Of a stretch of DNA of 64,000 nt, positions 1-14,302 are shown in pieces. Position 1 is the first letter of the stretch. The number at the start of each line of letters is the position of its first letter. The position numbers and the translations under genes were made by a program. The DNA comes from Rhynochetos jubatus (Eukaryota > Chordata > Aves > Eurypygiformes > Rhynochetidae): the NCBI GenBank assembly GCA_027574665.1, contig CM050690.1, positions 35,372,357 through 35,436,356 on the forward strand. The letters are read 5' to 3'. The notes beneath the pieces are model-generated. The model was not told where the DNA came from and searched no databases. It saw nothing but the letters and a program-made list of their open reading frames with translations.

Positions 1-482
1 TTCTTGTTATCTCCGATGTCGGCAGAATGTATAATTTGATTCTGAAGCTCTGAGGTAGTTATATAAAAAAGTCGTACGGTTTCATGAATTCCAGAGTACA
101 TTCACACAGCTGAAATAGGAGACAATGGAATGTAAATGTCTTTCCATGTTTTATTTATTATATTTAATAACAGGTGAAATTAAAATATAATGGTGGAGGG
201 TGAACAGCAGGAATTAAAAGGCAAAGAACCTCAAGAACACCTACCAGAAAACTGGTTATGTGCTTCTAGCCCCTGAAGAATTTTCCAGATACTGTATTTT
301 TTTAATGACATTTTGTTTATTTCATGGATTTTGGGTGTATTTCCAGTGTCTTTCTGAGCCTCTCTGATTTGACTAATTGTCTGCTACTGAATTTGTGGAA
401 TCAGCAAAGCTTTATCATCTATTTAAACTGACTGCCTAACTTTAGAGAAGGGTAACATGAAATATGAATGAAATAGTTTTAC

Positions 483-564
483 TTTTCTGGTGTTATTTCT
501 ATTTGCCTTTACTGTAGCTGCCTCCTTCCCAAAGACACTAGGAAAGGTCTGTTGTATTCAGAAT
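483..564 (+). repeat. Left arm of a long inverted repeat
   Basis: This arm of about 82 bases reappears in reverse complement at 1720-1804. Both arms share the core TAGCTGCCTCCTTCCCAAAG, followed by GACACTAGGAAAGG and then TTGTATTCAGAAT. By eye the arms differ at only a few positions: one T/A, one A/C, one T/A and an indel near the outer end. Similarity fades on both sides. I do not recognise the family. It could be the terminal inverted repeat of a non-autonomous DNA transposon of about 1.3 kb, or two opposed copies of a short repeat. Confidence 0.8.
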
Positions 565-1719
565 CTTGCCAAAATCAAAGCAGAAAAAAGCATTCCCTAC
601 CCTAATTCCTAATTGAAGCTTATCACAGTGTAATGGTGAACTTCCGTAAAAGTACACAGGCCTTTTAAGGTTTGCCAGCGACATCCAGCGTCACGGACAT
701 CTGTTTCTTAAAAAACATGAAGGATCAGATACATTGAGTCATCTCGATTTCCTGAATCTTAAGGGAAGAAAGACTGTCTTTCAAGCAGCTAAGGCCCAAA
801 TTTATGTAGGCTTTTAGGGGTTCAAATTTGGATATATATTGACAATAAGTGCAAGTTAGAGAGTGTTAATAGGTGTGTTCACTGTGAGGCGTGTCGCTGA
901 AATAGGCTATACTGCAGTGTTCCATTAGTCACAGTCCTCATTATGAAGAAAATCAGCTTCAGATTATGGTTGAGTTAATCAAATCTTTACCGACCGTTTT
1001 CAGAATTTCTTCTATGCAGTGGAATGCTGGTCAATACACTGCAATGCTTTCCTTTTGATCATACAGTAGATATGTGGGGGTTGAGGAGAACTTGAGTGCA
1101 AACTGGCTCTCTGCGCCCAAGAGGATTTCCCAGTACTGGAAAAAAAATGATCAGTTTGATGGATCCATCAAGGTTTTAGACATTCATGATCAGTAAATCA
1201 AACTAAAGGTGTTATAGGTTTTAAAAAATCACATTAAGCCTTTGTACATGCTACCTCACTCCATATTTTTCATACTGAAGTGCAGCGCTTTAGGGTATGA
1301 TGTTCATGGCATAAAAATCAGAATTGTAAATTGCTTTTCTTATTTTTCTGGTTTGGGGTACAAAAAACCCAGGATAGATGGAATGGGAGTGACCTTTGTC
1401 GCTTCTAAGCGATGTACGTGTGCTCTCAGCTTGATTGCACAGCTGAAGGAATGACAAAATTAACCGAATCTTGGTATACGTAAAAGAAGAATGCAATACT
1501 TCATACCATCATAACATAACCTGTACGTGTCCTGGCTCACTAGTTTCTGTATGGAGAAGCCCAAGAAAACATTGATCTAAAAGTTAAGTACACATAATCC
1601 TGAACACAGATTGCTAATTAATTTTTATTTTTCTAGGAACAACAAAGGAAATGCTATAATATGCGTATGCAATGGCTAGTTGACTCACTCGCAAGAAAAC
1701 TAACGTAGATAAGCAGTGT

Positions 1720-1804
1720 ATTCTGAATACAACAGTCCTTTCCTAGTGTCTTTGGGAAGGAGGCAGCTACAGGAAAGGCAAATAGAAATTACACCAAGAA
1801 AGTA
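1720..1804 (-). repeat. Right arm of a long inverted repeat
   Basis: This is the reverse-complement partner of 483-564, starting ATTCTGAATACAACAG and running through CTAGTGTCTTTGGGAAGGAG. The sequence beyond it (from 1805) and the sequence between the arms do not continue the match, so the repeat is bounded. The spacer of about 1.15 kb has no coding sequence that I recognise. Confidence 0.8.
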
Positions 1805-4800
1805 GTTCCCTTTTTAAATGGTTGTTCCTTAGGTTTTGGAAACATCTTTGTTTCATGGGCTATACTTTAGTGGTGTAATCCGGGGTAAATCTTTTAATGC
1901 CAACTCTAGATATACACAAGAATCTTACAAAATTTAATTGTGTATAAGAAATCAAAGTCTGTTTTCCCACATAAAATATTCTTCATGTGATGTGAACAAA
2001 ATCAATGCATTGACATAAAGACTCCTCACAAGTGCTCAGCAAATCAAGATCTGTCTGAAAACCTGAGGTCATAAAACTGTATTTCATTTATCTGCCATGC
2101 TGAGAGGTTAAAAATATGGGAAAATTACAGTGGTTTCATTCCAGAGTAACAACCAGAGCTGCAGCAATGTGACTCAAAAGTGACTGTGAAAGTCAAGGGA
2201 TTTTGTCAGATTCTTGGAGCAGTGAGGAAAATCCATGGATCTTCCTGCCCGGGTGTGGAAGGCTGCTGGCATACATAGCGCTCACGGCGCTTGGGTGTAC
2301 GGCTACTGCTCTCAGGCCATAGTCACGTGCGATGTAGGGTAATTTCAGTGTTACTGCAGGGGCAGACTGGAAATAAAGAATAGTTACGGGAAGATGATAA
2401 ACTTTTCTTTAGGCTCTTCAAAAAAACCCGGGAGTAGCTGAAGAGGATGTGAGGAGAGCTATACTGTTTTTATTCCAGTCTAAGTGAGACTAAGAGCGGC
2501 TTCTGCGGGTTTACTTTGTCACTTTGAAAGCTTCTGGCCGGTATTGGAAGTACAGGTTCTGCAACAGATTTATTATTTTATCTTCTCGTCTTATATTTGT
2601 CTCCTAACACCCAGGGTGTAAAAGTTATGTACTCTGTATTTCAACATTACTTACAATAGCAACAATACATGCTGGTACAGAACAACTGATTTTGAAAGCG
2701 CTCGTAGCATTAGTAGGATGTAGCCACGTGCTGACTTCAGGAGCAGCAAGGAGAAAATACATTTATCTTAACATGTGCTCCTACAAGTAAGTCATAAGAT
2801 TACTATTGCTGAGCAGTTACTAATGAATGCGTTTGAAGTGTGCTTTCTTAGCGTCTCTGATGGTGTTTTGCATTTGGTTAGTTTACATCTCCTTCCTAGA
2901 TAGCCAAGCATTCATTCTGCAATCACTTACAAGCTTTCTTAGCTCTTACACCACAGAGCCTCTCATGTGCAAGGAAATTCAGCAATAAAGGAAATTGCAT
3001 CTTTAAATCCTGTCTTTATTAGATTTTACATAATTAAAAGAGTGAGATCAATAAAGATCAATAGTCCTTACAATAATTTGTAAAGGATTTAAAGACCAAA
3101 ATGAGAAGCTGTATCAGAAACTGAATATCGTTGCATATTATGATTTAAAAATCAGGGTGCTCGTTATGTTAATAACAGACTCTGGATAGAGATTAGATGC
3201 TGGCAAGATTAACAGACTTGAAATACCTGTTGTATATGTTACACGTTTTTCCTGTACTACTTGATTTGTTCACAAAATGTACTAGGAACATGACTTACCT
3301 CATGTGCAAAGCAGAAATTTTACTTGCTGGACTTCACCTTGATTTATGCAAATTTAGGCATGCCATAAAATCTGACTCCTCATGAAGACCCTAACTTTGA
3401 GGATTGTTCTTGCTTGGAAAAGCTCTTTAAACACATTTAAAGTTAGAAAACTACCACTACAGCCAAAGGACGTGAAATTGAAATTGTATGACGGCAATAT
3501 TAAAAATCAGAGTAACCCCAAAAAAAGCAAAGAAACTATAAAACCAGCCAAAACTAGCCTAAGCACTTTCAGTTTCAAAGGACGTGCAGCAGCCAGGGAA
3601 ACAGGACGTTACTGCAAGTGAGTTCTGCCCATCAGTGTCCAAATTCTACCCAGTAGCAAGAACAGTGTAAAAAACCACACCAAACAGGTGTCTGGTGGGG
3701 ATTATTTCTCTGTGCACTCAGTAAACAAGGCTTTTGGGATGCTGAGAGCTCTTCAAAGCCTGACTGAAGAGTTTGCTGGACTGGCCACCCGGTAACCGAT
3801 GAAAATGTAGTTTTCGTACACTTTATGTCTAGTGCCAGTGTTATCAACCACTTATACTCTTGCTTTTAACCTCCCTGCGATGATGAAGTTGGAAAAATGT
3901 GACTATGTGGTAGACTGTATTTTGAATTGGAGCCTTACTAAACATGCATTTACATAAATACGGTTAAAAAGAGGAACTTTTACCTAGGCAATACCTCTTC
4001 TCACCACCTGCCAACACTGTCTTCAAATATATCTCTACCTACTTAAAAAATTGACTTTTTTGATGGGCAGATATGCATTGCTATATTCTTTTTCTACGCA
4101 CAAATACAGTCAGGAGAGCAGAGCACTGATATTCAGCTCGACTGGGGGATGCAGAGTTCCTTTATTTGGATTAATAAGTCAGTGGTACCAGAATGGTTTT
4201 TAACTCGCCATAGACTGGGCAGATACATGGATGCAGCAGCCACCTGGCATTCAGCAAGAGACAGTCAGGTTCCTGCGGGTACTGAATTAACTGTAGACAT
4301 CTGAAACCACCAGTTGTGTTACACGCAAAACCTGTTAGTCTTTCAGCGGTGTGAACTGCAGGGTTTCTCGGGGGCTCTTAATAAGCCTGGAAGCTTACTG
4401 CATGGACTGTGTGAAAGCAGGTAGAGAGAACCAGTAATGAAAGAAGTATCTGGGAGCAAACATGGTCCTCAGAGGAGGGAGGCTCCTTGGAACAGCAGCA
4501 TGGGAAACTCTGAGCAAGAGTACCCTGCCTGCTGTAGTTTTCCTGACATTCACAGGAATGCCTACGTGTTCCCTGAACAGAGAAGAGGGCACCAAAGGAA
4601 CATTTTGATCCGTACTCATAAAAACATGTTGGCAAGTCCCAGGAGCCACTGGATGGTGATAATAATCTCACTGACTTTGTAGGCTCTGAACCAAAGCCTG
4701 GGAGCTGACATTTACCTTCATGGTAGTTGTTTTGTGTGAATTAAAATCAATCCAAAGTTTCTTCCAGTAAGCCACTTTCAGCTGTGGTATTGTGCAAATA

Positions 4801-7800
4801 CAGTTTACCTTGGACAAATGCTGATAGATTTTCAAGCTCCCAGGTGAACAACTGCAGGAAGTTTCCTAAGAAGCTTGTACAGTAAATTCAACCAATCATT
4901 CCCCGCGGGAAGGGAGTATTGTAATGTTCTCCCCATACTTCTGATTATTTGCAGAGATTGCTGAACCTCAGCAGTGGTAAAAACCGCGTACTTCTGACTT
5001 GCCTCTGCTCCCCGTGTGAGCTATGGTAGTGTCTGCCCTGGCAGTGACACCTGAGGAAGTTGGGGGCCAGGGGGATTGCCAGTGCCCTGCGAGCTGTGGT
5101 AAATCCCTGTGGGTTGGCTGGCATAACTGTGGCCGAATATATCACTGGTAGCTCTGCACTTTTTAGTGGATTTGGAGTGTAGAGCATGTTTGCATCACAA
5201 TAGAAATTCCCTTTGAAGCACTTTGGTACTGCTGTCAAGTAATGTCATATTTGACAGATCTTGTTGCCTTCTCATGAAACAATTATGTGATGTTTTTGTA
5301 ATGTAAAAGAAAGTAGAAACCCTATGTGAATTAAAGTTGCAGTTTCTGGCTCAACTCTGCCATCTTTGCAATCAGTAGAACTTTTGCTATTTAAATATTT
5401 TTTCTTTGTAAATGATATATCTTTAAATACTCTTAGGGTTTGTTAGTACAGTAATAAGCATTATAGAAATATGCATTAATATTTTATATACAGTTTTCAA
5501 ATTACTGGTGTAATATTCAGATGTGAGAGACCTTTTATTTCAGGATGGAAAGAACTCCCTTTTCTTTGCAGTGGTTTTTTGCTATAAAGTGAAACTGATT
5601 TTTTCCCTTCCAAATGCTTACTTAAGATTGAAACAAAAGCATCCCATAGGTGTGGGATCTCTGTTTACATGACATTTTATGGGCTTGTTTGTTTTTGTAT
5701 TTTGAGTGCTGCCCTGTATGCCTGGCTCTGCTCCATTGGCTCATTGTTAATTTCGTCTTGGCTTCTGGATACACTTGGCACAAACAGGTGTGTGTCTCAA
5801 AGACAATTCCACTGAAGGAAACAAAGTATATGCACAAAACTTTGGGGCCCTGATATCAACAAGTTGGTGGCCTGGTGAACCGGGTACTTCAGAAGTCACA
5901 CAGGCCTTTTTCTGTGTCACGGGATCTCTAGGATTCGTAGGAAGCTGGCTTTCCTGTCCACCTGGTGACTCTGAGAACAAAACTCACACTTCCATGTCCC
6001 TTGAAATCAGCCCCCACCCCCTACTCTTGAGGACGGAGGAGCCTGATGTCCAGACCATCTGTCTTCAGCTGAAATATTGTAGAGTTGGAAACACTAATCC
6101 TATTGTAGAAGGGAACTGGTTCAAATCTAAGCTGTCCTAGACTTCATTAATTTTAGTGAAGCTGCTGTTGTTGGCTCGTGGCACTGCGATCTCTGTGTGC
6201 CCTGGACACTGCTGATTGCTGCATGTGCTGTGTGGCCTGGCTGTGAGAAGCCAGGGCGATGGGTAGGTGTGGGCCTAGGGGCAGGAGGTTAGCGGTCATG
6301 CAGGGCACTCCTGTGGGGACAGTGAATGGTGTGTCTGCTCTACCTGTGCTAGAAGCCAAGGTTTGACCCAAGGCAGGTGTGTTTACAGCTGCTGCAGTTG
6401 CATTTATGGATTAATCTTTGAGTATTTGGAAATGCAAATATATATGTATATACTTGTTTAAATTATAAGCATTAACTTAAAGAGCTAAAGTTGCTGTGAA
6501 GATCAGTCACTGGAGGCAAAACCCTTGAGCATTATAGTCTATAATTTGGCTCCATACAGAATTATCCCGAAATCAAAGTACTTCTCAAGCTCACTAGTGC
6601 TCCCTACCATCCCTGAACCTAACTTCATATCTGGCAGCAATTCCCAGGCAAATAGGAAGCATAGACTTATGTCCCTTAGTCCATCCACATGTATCCAGCC
6701 CTAAGCAAATCCATTCAGGGACCAGTTAGATGAACGAAGAGCGAGAATGCAGCTAATACATTGAGCGGCGACAGTCCTGAGGCTTATGAACGTCAAATAC
6801 GCACTTCGCCCACCGGCATTTGTTCTTGCAGCCATAATTACCTGGTATTAAGATCTCCCATCAGATCTCCCAAGGTCTGGACAGGCATCTCTACAACATG
6901 CCGTGGTCTTGGCAGCAGTAGCCCATAACCTTCCACTGAATCAGAAGTGGATAGGTGTACAAGCAGTATATTTTTGTTACACTCTATCAGCTCAGCATTT
7001 ACTGGTAGCTGAACTGAATTCATCTATGCATTGCTTAGTGTTTTCTAATATTGGCCATACTATTTAATGTCCGTTCCTGAAGGACCTAACTTTTCAGGTG
7101 ATCTTTCCAAATGCTAGCTGCATAAGGACTGTTTGGCCTCCAAGATATGGCAAAAGAGGGTGCAGTCAGTCAAGAATGGCTGTTGAAATATGTGTGGGTT
7201 TCTCTTTTTTTTTTATAACTTGCAGTGGTATGAAAAATTTAAGAGCCTCCTATTTCTAGGAGGAAAAAAAAAAAAAAAAAGGCCTATAATGCTTTTTCAT
7301 TAAGGAAGGGATGGGAGTCCTGGCATGCAGTATCTGATACAAAATCCATCTGATGGATGGATATACATCCTGCAGTTCTGACTGGGCAGAGTGTTTGCTT
7401 TCAACCCCTGTTCAGGTTTTGTTTTAGTTTTGTTTTTCATAAGGGGTAGAGTATTTGGTTTTGATAATTTCATTTATTTGGTGTCTTCTTGCTAGATGAC
7501 TGCTGTATTCTGTGCTAGTAGTGACTGTATTTCTGTGGTGACTGAAGCATAGAAATCTGTTCCTTGTCTCACAGGGCTCTCAGGCACCTCAACTCTAGAT
7601 GGCATAGGGTATCACAGAAGCAGATACAGTGTCAAAAAGACACGAGTGACCTGTGTTTAAAGCAGGCAAGTCAAATTGTGATGAGATCTGTGCTCCTGAC
7701 GCTGCGCTGCTGTCGGTTCTCACTTGCTATGTAACAGTGAGTTTGGAGATGCGAATTTCACGCTGCAGTCATCACTGTGTCTGTAAGTCTGAGAACTCCT

Positions 7801-8260
7801 GGGGAGCTCATCCTTCTCCACGTGGTCCCGAGACTAAAGCAAAAAACCTAGGTTGAGAAGACTTTGACTGACTCCCTAAAGCTTCTTCATGGGCTCAGGT
7901 CCCTCTTCCAGTTCCCTTTTTGGATGGCAAAGGGTATGCTGCAGAGACTGAAGGGTTGGTGAAATACTTGTCTCAGAAAGAAAAGGTTCCTTCTCTGCTG
8001 TAGGCAGGGAAATCGGTGTCGCCTGAGAGTTGATCCAAACGTGGGCTGAAACCCTGCCTATACAGAGCTCCCATGCTGCAGGAAAAAAAGTGCTGTTTTA
8101 TTATTAATGAGTGGGTGTCTACAACTGGTGTCTCCGCTGATAAGGACCTTCTTCCATACTTTGTGGGCTGACTGTGGCTATTGAGGTGAATTATCTTTTT
8201 AAAGTACTCACTGCTTTGCTTCACTATGTGCTACACGGTTGGAAGCATTTATCATTTACG

Positions 8261-8282
8261 AGAAGCGTATACGTACGCTTCT
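8261..8282. repeat. Short perfect palindrome with 4-base spacer
   Basis: AGAAGCGTA and TACGCTTCT form a perfect 9 bp inverted repeat around TACG. It is CpG-containing in an otherwise CpG-poor flank, about 1.3 kb before the FRMD3 start codon. It could be a dimeric transcription-factor site or chance. Confidence 0.5.
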
Positions 8283-9350
8283 TTCTTTTATATGTTCTGC
8301 ATTAAAAGGCTTTGCGTATTTATTAGCTGATGGTAGTGAGCATCATATACTTCTCATTTGTGGTTGTCTGCGTTTCCTGCTGTCAGAAGTCCAGCAGAAA
8401 AGCAATGAGAAGAGTTTAGAGGAGTAAGGGCGCTAAGGCTTTTCTGTTGGATTTTTAAAAGAACAGTACATTCACGTCATTTTCAAAATACGGGTGTTTA
8501 CAGGTGATCAAGGACAACTCGGCAAAATAACTGAAATACACCTTGCGTGCGGCTGCCAGTACTTTCTTTTTCTCTTTGTAGGCTTTTGGTCGCGCCCCGT
8601 TTTGCGCTGTTTCCCACTTCACACTGAAAAAGGAGGTGCTCCTTTTCCAGCGCAGTGCTGATCCCTGTTCCAGGGCTGGTCAGCTTTCACGCTCGTTTCC
8701 TGCAAGGTTTTGCACAACTGCACGCAGCCTTGGGCGGTGGAGAACGCAACGGTGAAGCCACGGGATGCTCTGTTTTCTTTCCCACTGGTGCAACAAACGG
8801 GATGAGCCTGCTCCTCCCTAACGGACCGTTCTTTTTCCCTGAGGAAACAAGTTTCCAAGGCTTGCGCTCTTACACAAAGTTGCGTTATGTTTTCTCCTGT
8901 TTCCTTGCAGCGCACCCATCTTCTTTGGTAATTTTGGCTACATACGTAAGAAGGTACATATATATGTCAAGGAGTCCTCCCGCTGCACCGGGCTGTGTTG
9001 GGATAGCCCCGCAGACCCACGCTATGGGCGGGCAGGCAGCGCGGGGACTTCCCTCCCCGCCGGCAGCTGCGGGGATGCTCAGCCCCGCTTTTGCGGGGCA
9101 CCGGGCGCTCCCACTCGAGTTCCAGTCGCTCAGGTGCGCTGACCAAAGCCGGCAAAGCACGCCCGCGGGGGGCAAGGCAAACGGGCGCGCTGGTCGTTCT
9201 CCCGGGGCAGCCTTTCTCCTCCAGCCCGCAGGGAGCCCAGCCCGGGTCGGTGGGGCGGAGGAGCGGGCGAGGGCCCCCGCGGGCCGTGCCGGGCCGTGCC
9301 GGGGGCGGGCTCAGGAGGATGCCGAGGCCGGCGAGCGGGGCGCAGCCTGA

Positions 9351-10840
<1,490 letters not shown>

Positions 10841-11556
10841 GAACAGAATAGAATAGTTCCTGTTGTAAGGAACCTACGATGATGATCGAGTCCAACTGTC
10901 TGAACACTTAAGTGCTGATCAAAAGTTAAAGTATTTTGTTAAGGACATTGTCCAAATGCCTCTTAAACACTGACAGGCTTGGGGCATCAACCACCTCTCT
11001 GGGAAGCCCGTTCCAGTGTTTGACCACCCTCTCAACAAAGAAATGCTCTCTAAACCTCCCCTCACACAGCTTTGAACCATTGCCACGCATCCTGTCCCTG
11101 GATGCCAGGGAGAAGAGATCAGCACCTCCCTCTCCATGTCCCCTCCTCAGGAAGCTGCAGAGAGCACTGAGGTCACCCCTCAGCCTCCTTCTCTCCAGAC
11201 TAGACAAGCCCAGAGCCCTCAGCCACTCCTCACAGCACATGCCTTCCAGCCCTTCCAGCAGCTCTGTTGCCCTACTCTGGATTCATTCAAGGACCTTCAC
11301 ACCCTTCTTAAGCTGTGGGGCCAGAACAGCACACAGCACTCCAGGAGACACCTCACCAAGGCAAAACACAGCAGGATAATCCCCTCTCTTGACCAGCTGG
11401 TCATGCTGTGTGTGATGCACCCCAGGACGTGGTCTGCCCTCCTGGCTGCCGGGGCACGCTGCTGACTCACACGGACCCTGCTGTCAGCTGGCACCCCCAG
11501 ATCTCTTTCTGCAGGGCTGCTCTCCAGCCACTCCTCTCCCAGTTTGTACTTGTGTA
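10841..11556 (-). mobile_element. CR1 LINE fragment, 5'-truncated
   Basis: This is a CR1 non-LTR retrotransposon on the minus strand carrying the C-terminal end of the reverse-transcriptase ORF and the 3' end. Minus-strand reading frames at 10926-11240 and 11297-11566 give CR1 signatures such as LGLSSLERRRLRGDLSALC and RVVKHWNGLPREVVDAPSL. Frame changes between them, around 11240-11300, show that the ORF is broken. The catalytic region is absent because of 5' truncation, which is usual for CR1. The 3' end lies at low coordinate beside ATTCTATTC-like units. It is an old, inactive copy within presumed FRMD3 intron 1. Confidence 0.9.
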
Positions 11557-13515
11557 GTAGTTGCACACAAACAGCATGTAGCCTGGAAGTAACAGGAAGT
11601 TACTGAAACGCCTATTACCTGTATCATTGTTGTGCTCTTGTTAATGAATACCGTGCTTATGAGAGCATAACTTTGATGGGTAACAAGCAGAACGGCCTTC
11701 AGAGTCTTTCCTTGGAGCTTAATGCAAGCTTTGTGTAACTCATTCGCGATCTTTAAAAGCAAGCCTCTTTAAACAATGATGAATTTAAGGTCAGAATCTG
11801 AGATGGTGTCATTACAGCTTCGTAGATTTATAGCTCTCAACACGTGCTGTGACCTTCAGTGCCCACAGGGTAGAAAAAACCCAGTCATTACTTCAGGTGT
11901 TACACGGTGCAAGGTGAGGTAATGAGCTCAGAAGCAGTTGAATTGTATTGCATCCTTGTGGCTCATTCCACGTGTAATGCATGCAGGGCAAAAGTGTTTT
12001 GGGCCACATTTGAAAATGTTTCAACTAAGGGTAATCCTGAAAATTGAGTTCTATTATATACTCATCTGGAACTTGTTTTCCTGAGTCTGTGCACTGACCG
12101 AAAGTACTTACAAGGTGGGAATGGCTCCTGTTTATTTTTTTCTTTCCCCTAGGATTTTCAGGTAGTGGAATTCTAAACATGTAAATGCAGATCCTAGTAT
12201 AAGGAACCATGTCACTCTTGGTCACTTCAGCAGAAACATGAAATTAATGATGACATTTCATGGTTCTTTACTCCTTCCTGTGCCACACACTTCAAACTGC
12301 TTAATCCTATCCGTAGGCAGCTATCCCTTACCTATCACTGTATATACAATGAGTATATAGTTCAGCTGTATAATTTATTTATCCTCTTGTATGTGCCTAG
12401 CTGTTAAGACACTAGACTGACGAATCCCAAGCCACTCAACTCTTTGTCTTTAGCTTCTCGATCAGATCCATATTTGAACTTCAGCATGTGGACAAAACTT
12501 GCTAGGAGCTTTTGCAATGCCTCAGTTTTATTTTTGAATGGAAAACAAAAACAAGGTTGTGAGTTGGTCGTACGTGTGTATATTGAGTGGGACAAAATAG
12601 CCCAGATGATGAGCTGCTGGGTTAACAGCAGAGATGCCAGGGTTGTGCCAGCTGGAACATGTTGGACAGCTGTGTTTTGGTCATTAAGAGGATAAGAAAG
12701 CCTAATTCTACAACACGGAGACATGCCAACAGAGTCTCTTAAGGACACGGGATGCAGTAAGGAACAGTGAGGACTGAAATACTAGCTGTGCATTTTCAGG
12801 AGGCAGGAGGGGAGATACACAGCTAGTCTGGATGGTGATGTATGTAGCTGATGATTTGCTGCATTTTAGCATGCTAAGTTTTGCCAAGCCCTACTTTTTC
12901 AAGTGTACCTTTCCAGCAGTTGGCTTGCACACATGGGCTAGTATCATTGGTCCCCGATACCACTTAGGTGCAGAGACGTCTGCTAATTAAAAATCTTTGT
13001 GGATGCGTTGTAGATCTTTGGTCCTGGAAAATATGCAGCCAGAATTATGTGTTACTCATCTGAAACATCGGGAGGTGGTGTTAGAAAAAGTGAGCAGGAG
13101 CAGATGTATTTAGATGCTGCATATATGTATGTGTTGTTTTTTTTTTTTCTTCTCCTTGTGTAAATTTCATAGTGTTTAGGTAGGAAAATATTTTTTTCTT
13201 TGTACAATTAAAGTTCTTTCAAGGCAGTGTTTCAGCAATCCAAGAGGCCAATGAAGCCTGCTTTTGGAACTTACATTTTAGCAAAGAGTCTAGTGACAGC
13301 ATATGGGGTGGTGTGGGGGGAATCAGAGATGAATCATGCATTTGCAGACTCCAGCCAACTAGTTATCGAGCTGTGCAGCTGCCATGTAGGTCACCAAGTC
13401 GCTCAAGGCTAGGTTCGCAGCTCAAAGGTTGGGATTCAGTGTGTCGTCCTCCTCATCTGAGCGGCTTCATGACTGCAAATTAGCTGAAGTGGTGGCAGAG
13501 ACAGGAAAGGGCTGA
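11557..13515. other. Presumed intron, nothing recognised
   Basis: AT-rich unique sequence between a CR1 fragment and an LTR. It includes a 12-base T run at 13137-13148. ORFs are short and overlap on both strands, and none resembles a protein I know. Confidence 0.6.
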
Positions 13516-14302
13516 TGTGCTGGTTTTAGTGAGGAAAGAGTTAACTTTCTTCACGGAGGCTGGTATGAAGCTGTGTTCCTGGATTTACCCTGACAATAGT
13601 ACTGATCAGGTGTCCTTTTCGCTGGTGCTGGGGAGCGCCTACACCAAAATCAAGGTCTCTCTCAGCTCCTGGTGCTGCAGCTGCATTCCCAACTCTCTCA
13701 CTACAGGCAGTGGGGGGACACACAGTTCAGACAGCTGACCCGAACTGACAGAAAGAGTATTTCATTCCATAGTACGTCATGCTCAGTACATAGGTCAGGA
13801 GTGGGCTTGGGGGCAATAACTTTTTGCTCCTTTGTTAACTCCTCTGTTAGCTCCTTAACTCCTACACTAACCCTTTTAGAAGCTGCTTTGCTAACTCCTT
13901 TGCTTGCTCGCTTGTTAGTGAGTTGGTGAGTCGGTTGGCTTTCCCGGTCGTGCTGTTGCTTGTGGGGTTTTCCTGGGCTCTGCTGCAACTTCTGTCAGGC
14001 TCTGGCTCTTGGGCTCTCTGGCTCTCACTAATTGGGACCTGGCTGTGTGTCAATTGTTGGGTGGTGAGCTGTTGTAGCATGTTTTGTTTTATATTATTTT
14101 AATTATTTATTACTCATAGTATTTTTATATATTAATATCTGTATTTTTCATTTATATTCAATTAGTAAATAGATCTTATCTCAATTTTATGAGCTTCCAT
14201 GTCTTTTTTCCTCCCATTCTCCCCCTGCCCTGGAGGAAGGAGGGGGGAGGTGTGAAAGTGGCTTCATGGTACTTTATTGCTGGCCAGAGTTAAACGACGA
14301 CA
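13516..14302 (+). mobile_element. Solo LTR, ERVL-like endogenous retrovirus
   Basis: The block begins TGTGCTGGTTTTAGTGAGG and ends TTAAACGACGACA, giving TGT...ACA termini. From memory it resembles a common avian ERVL-type LTR: TGTGCTGGTTTT start, CAGCTGACCC and CGTCATGCTCAGTA motifs before a TATA position, AT-rich stretch with CTTATCTCAA, then a CCCC/GGGG-rich segment and a GGTTAAACCACGACA-like end. The TATA-box equivalent near 13787-13795 is decayed. No internal gag, pol or env sequence follows, so it is a solo LTR. I could not see a convincing 5 bp target duplication (GCTGA before, GTCAG after). Many substitutions suggest an old insertion. ORFs inside it are chance. Confidence 0.65.

Larger units (their letters stand above)
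1..8984. other. Upstream flank, no supported gene
   Basis: This is AT-rich, CpG-poor sequence before the CpG island. ORFs on both strands are short (at most about 120 codons), overlap each other and resemble nothing I recognise. I looked for the gluconokinase gene IDNK, the usual divergent neighbour of FRMD3 in mammals, and saw none of its sequence. The stretch holds an inverted repeat (483-564 and 1720-1804), a 17-base A run at 7264-7280 and a short palindrome at 8261-8282. It is probably intergenic, but untranslated or alternative first exons cannot be excluded by eye. Confidence 0.6.

Noticed and set aside
244-1170. Weak direct similarity between about 244-310 and 1098-1165 (AAACTGG, TTTCCAG, TACTG motifs)
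   Set aside because: Matches are short and need several gaps, so I could not separate them from chance by eye.
7264-7280. A-run as a retrocopy tail (also 19630-19644 and 48981-48995)
   Set aside because: Short A runs are common in AT-rich DNA, and no poly(A) signal plus coding sequence was seen upstream of them.
1-8984. Possible divergent IDNK gene sharing the CpG island
   Set aside because: No minus-strand sequence resembling the gluconokinase P-loop or the rest of the protein was seen; the island supports only FRMD3 here.
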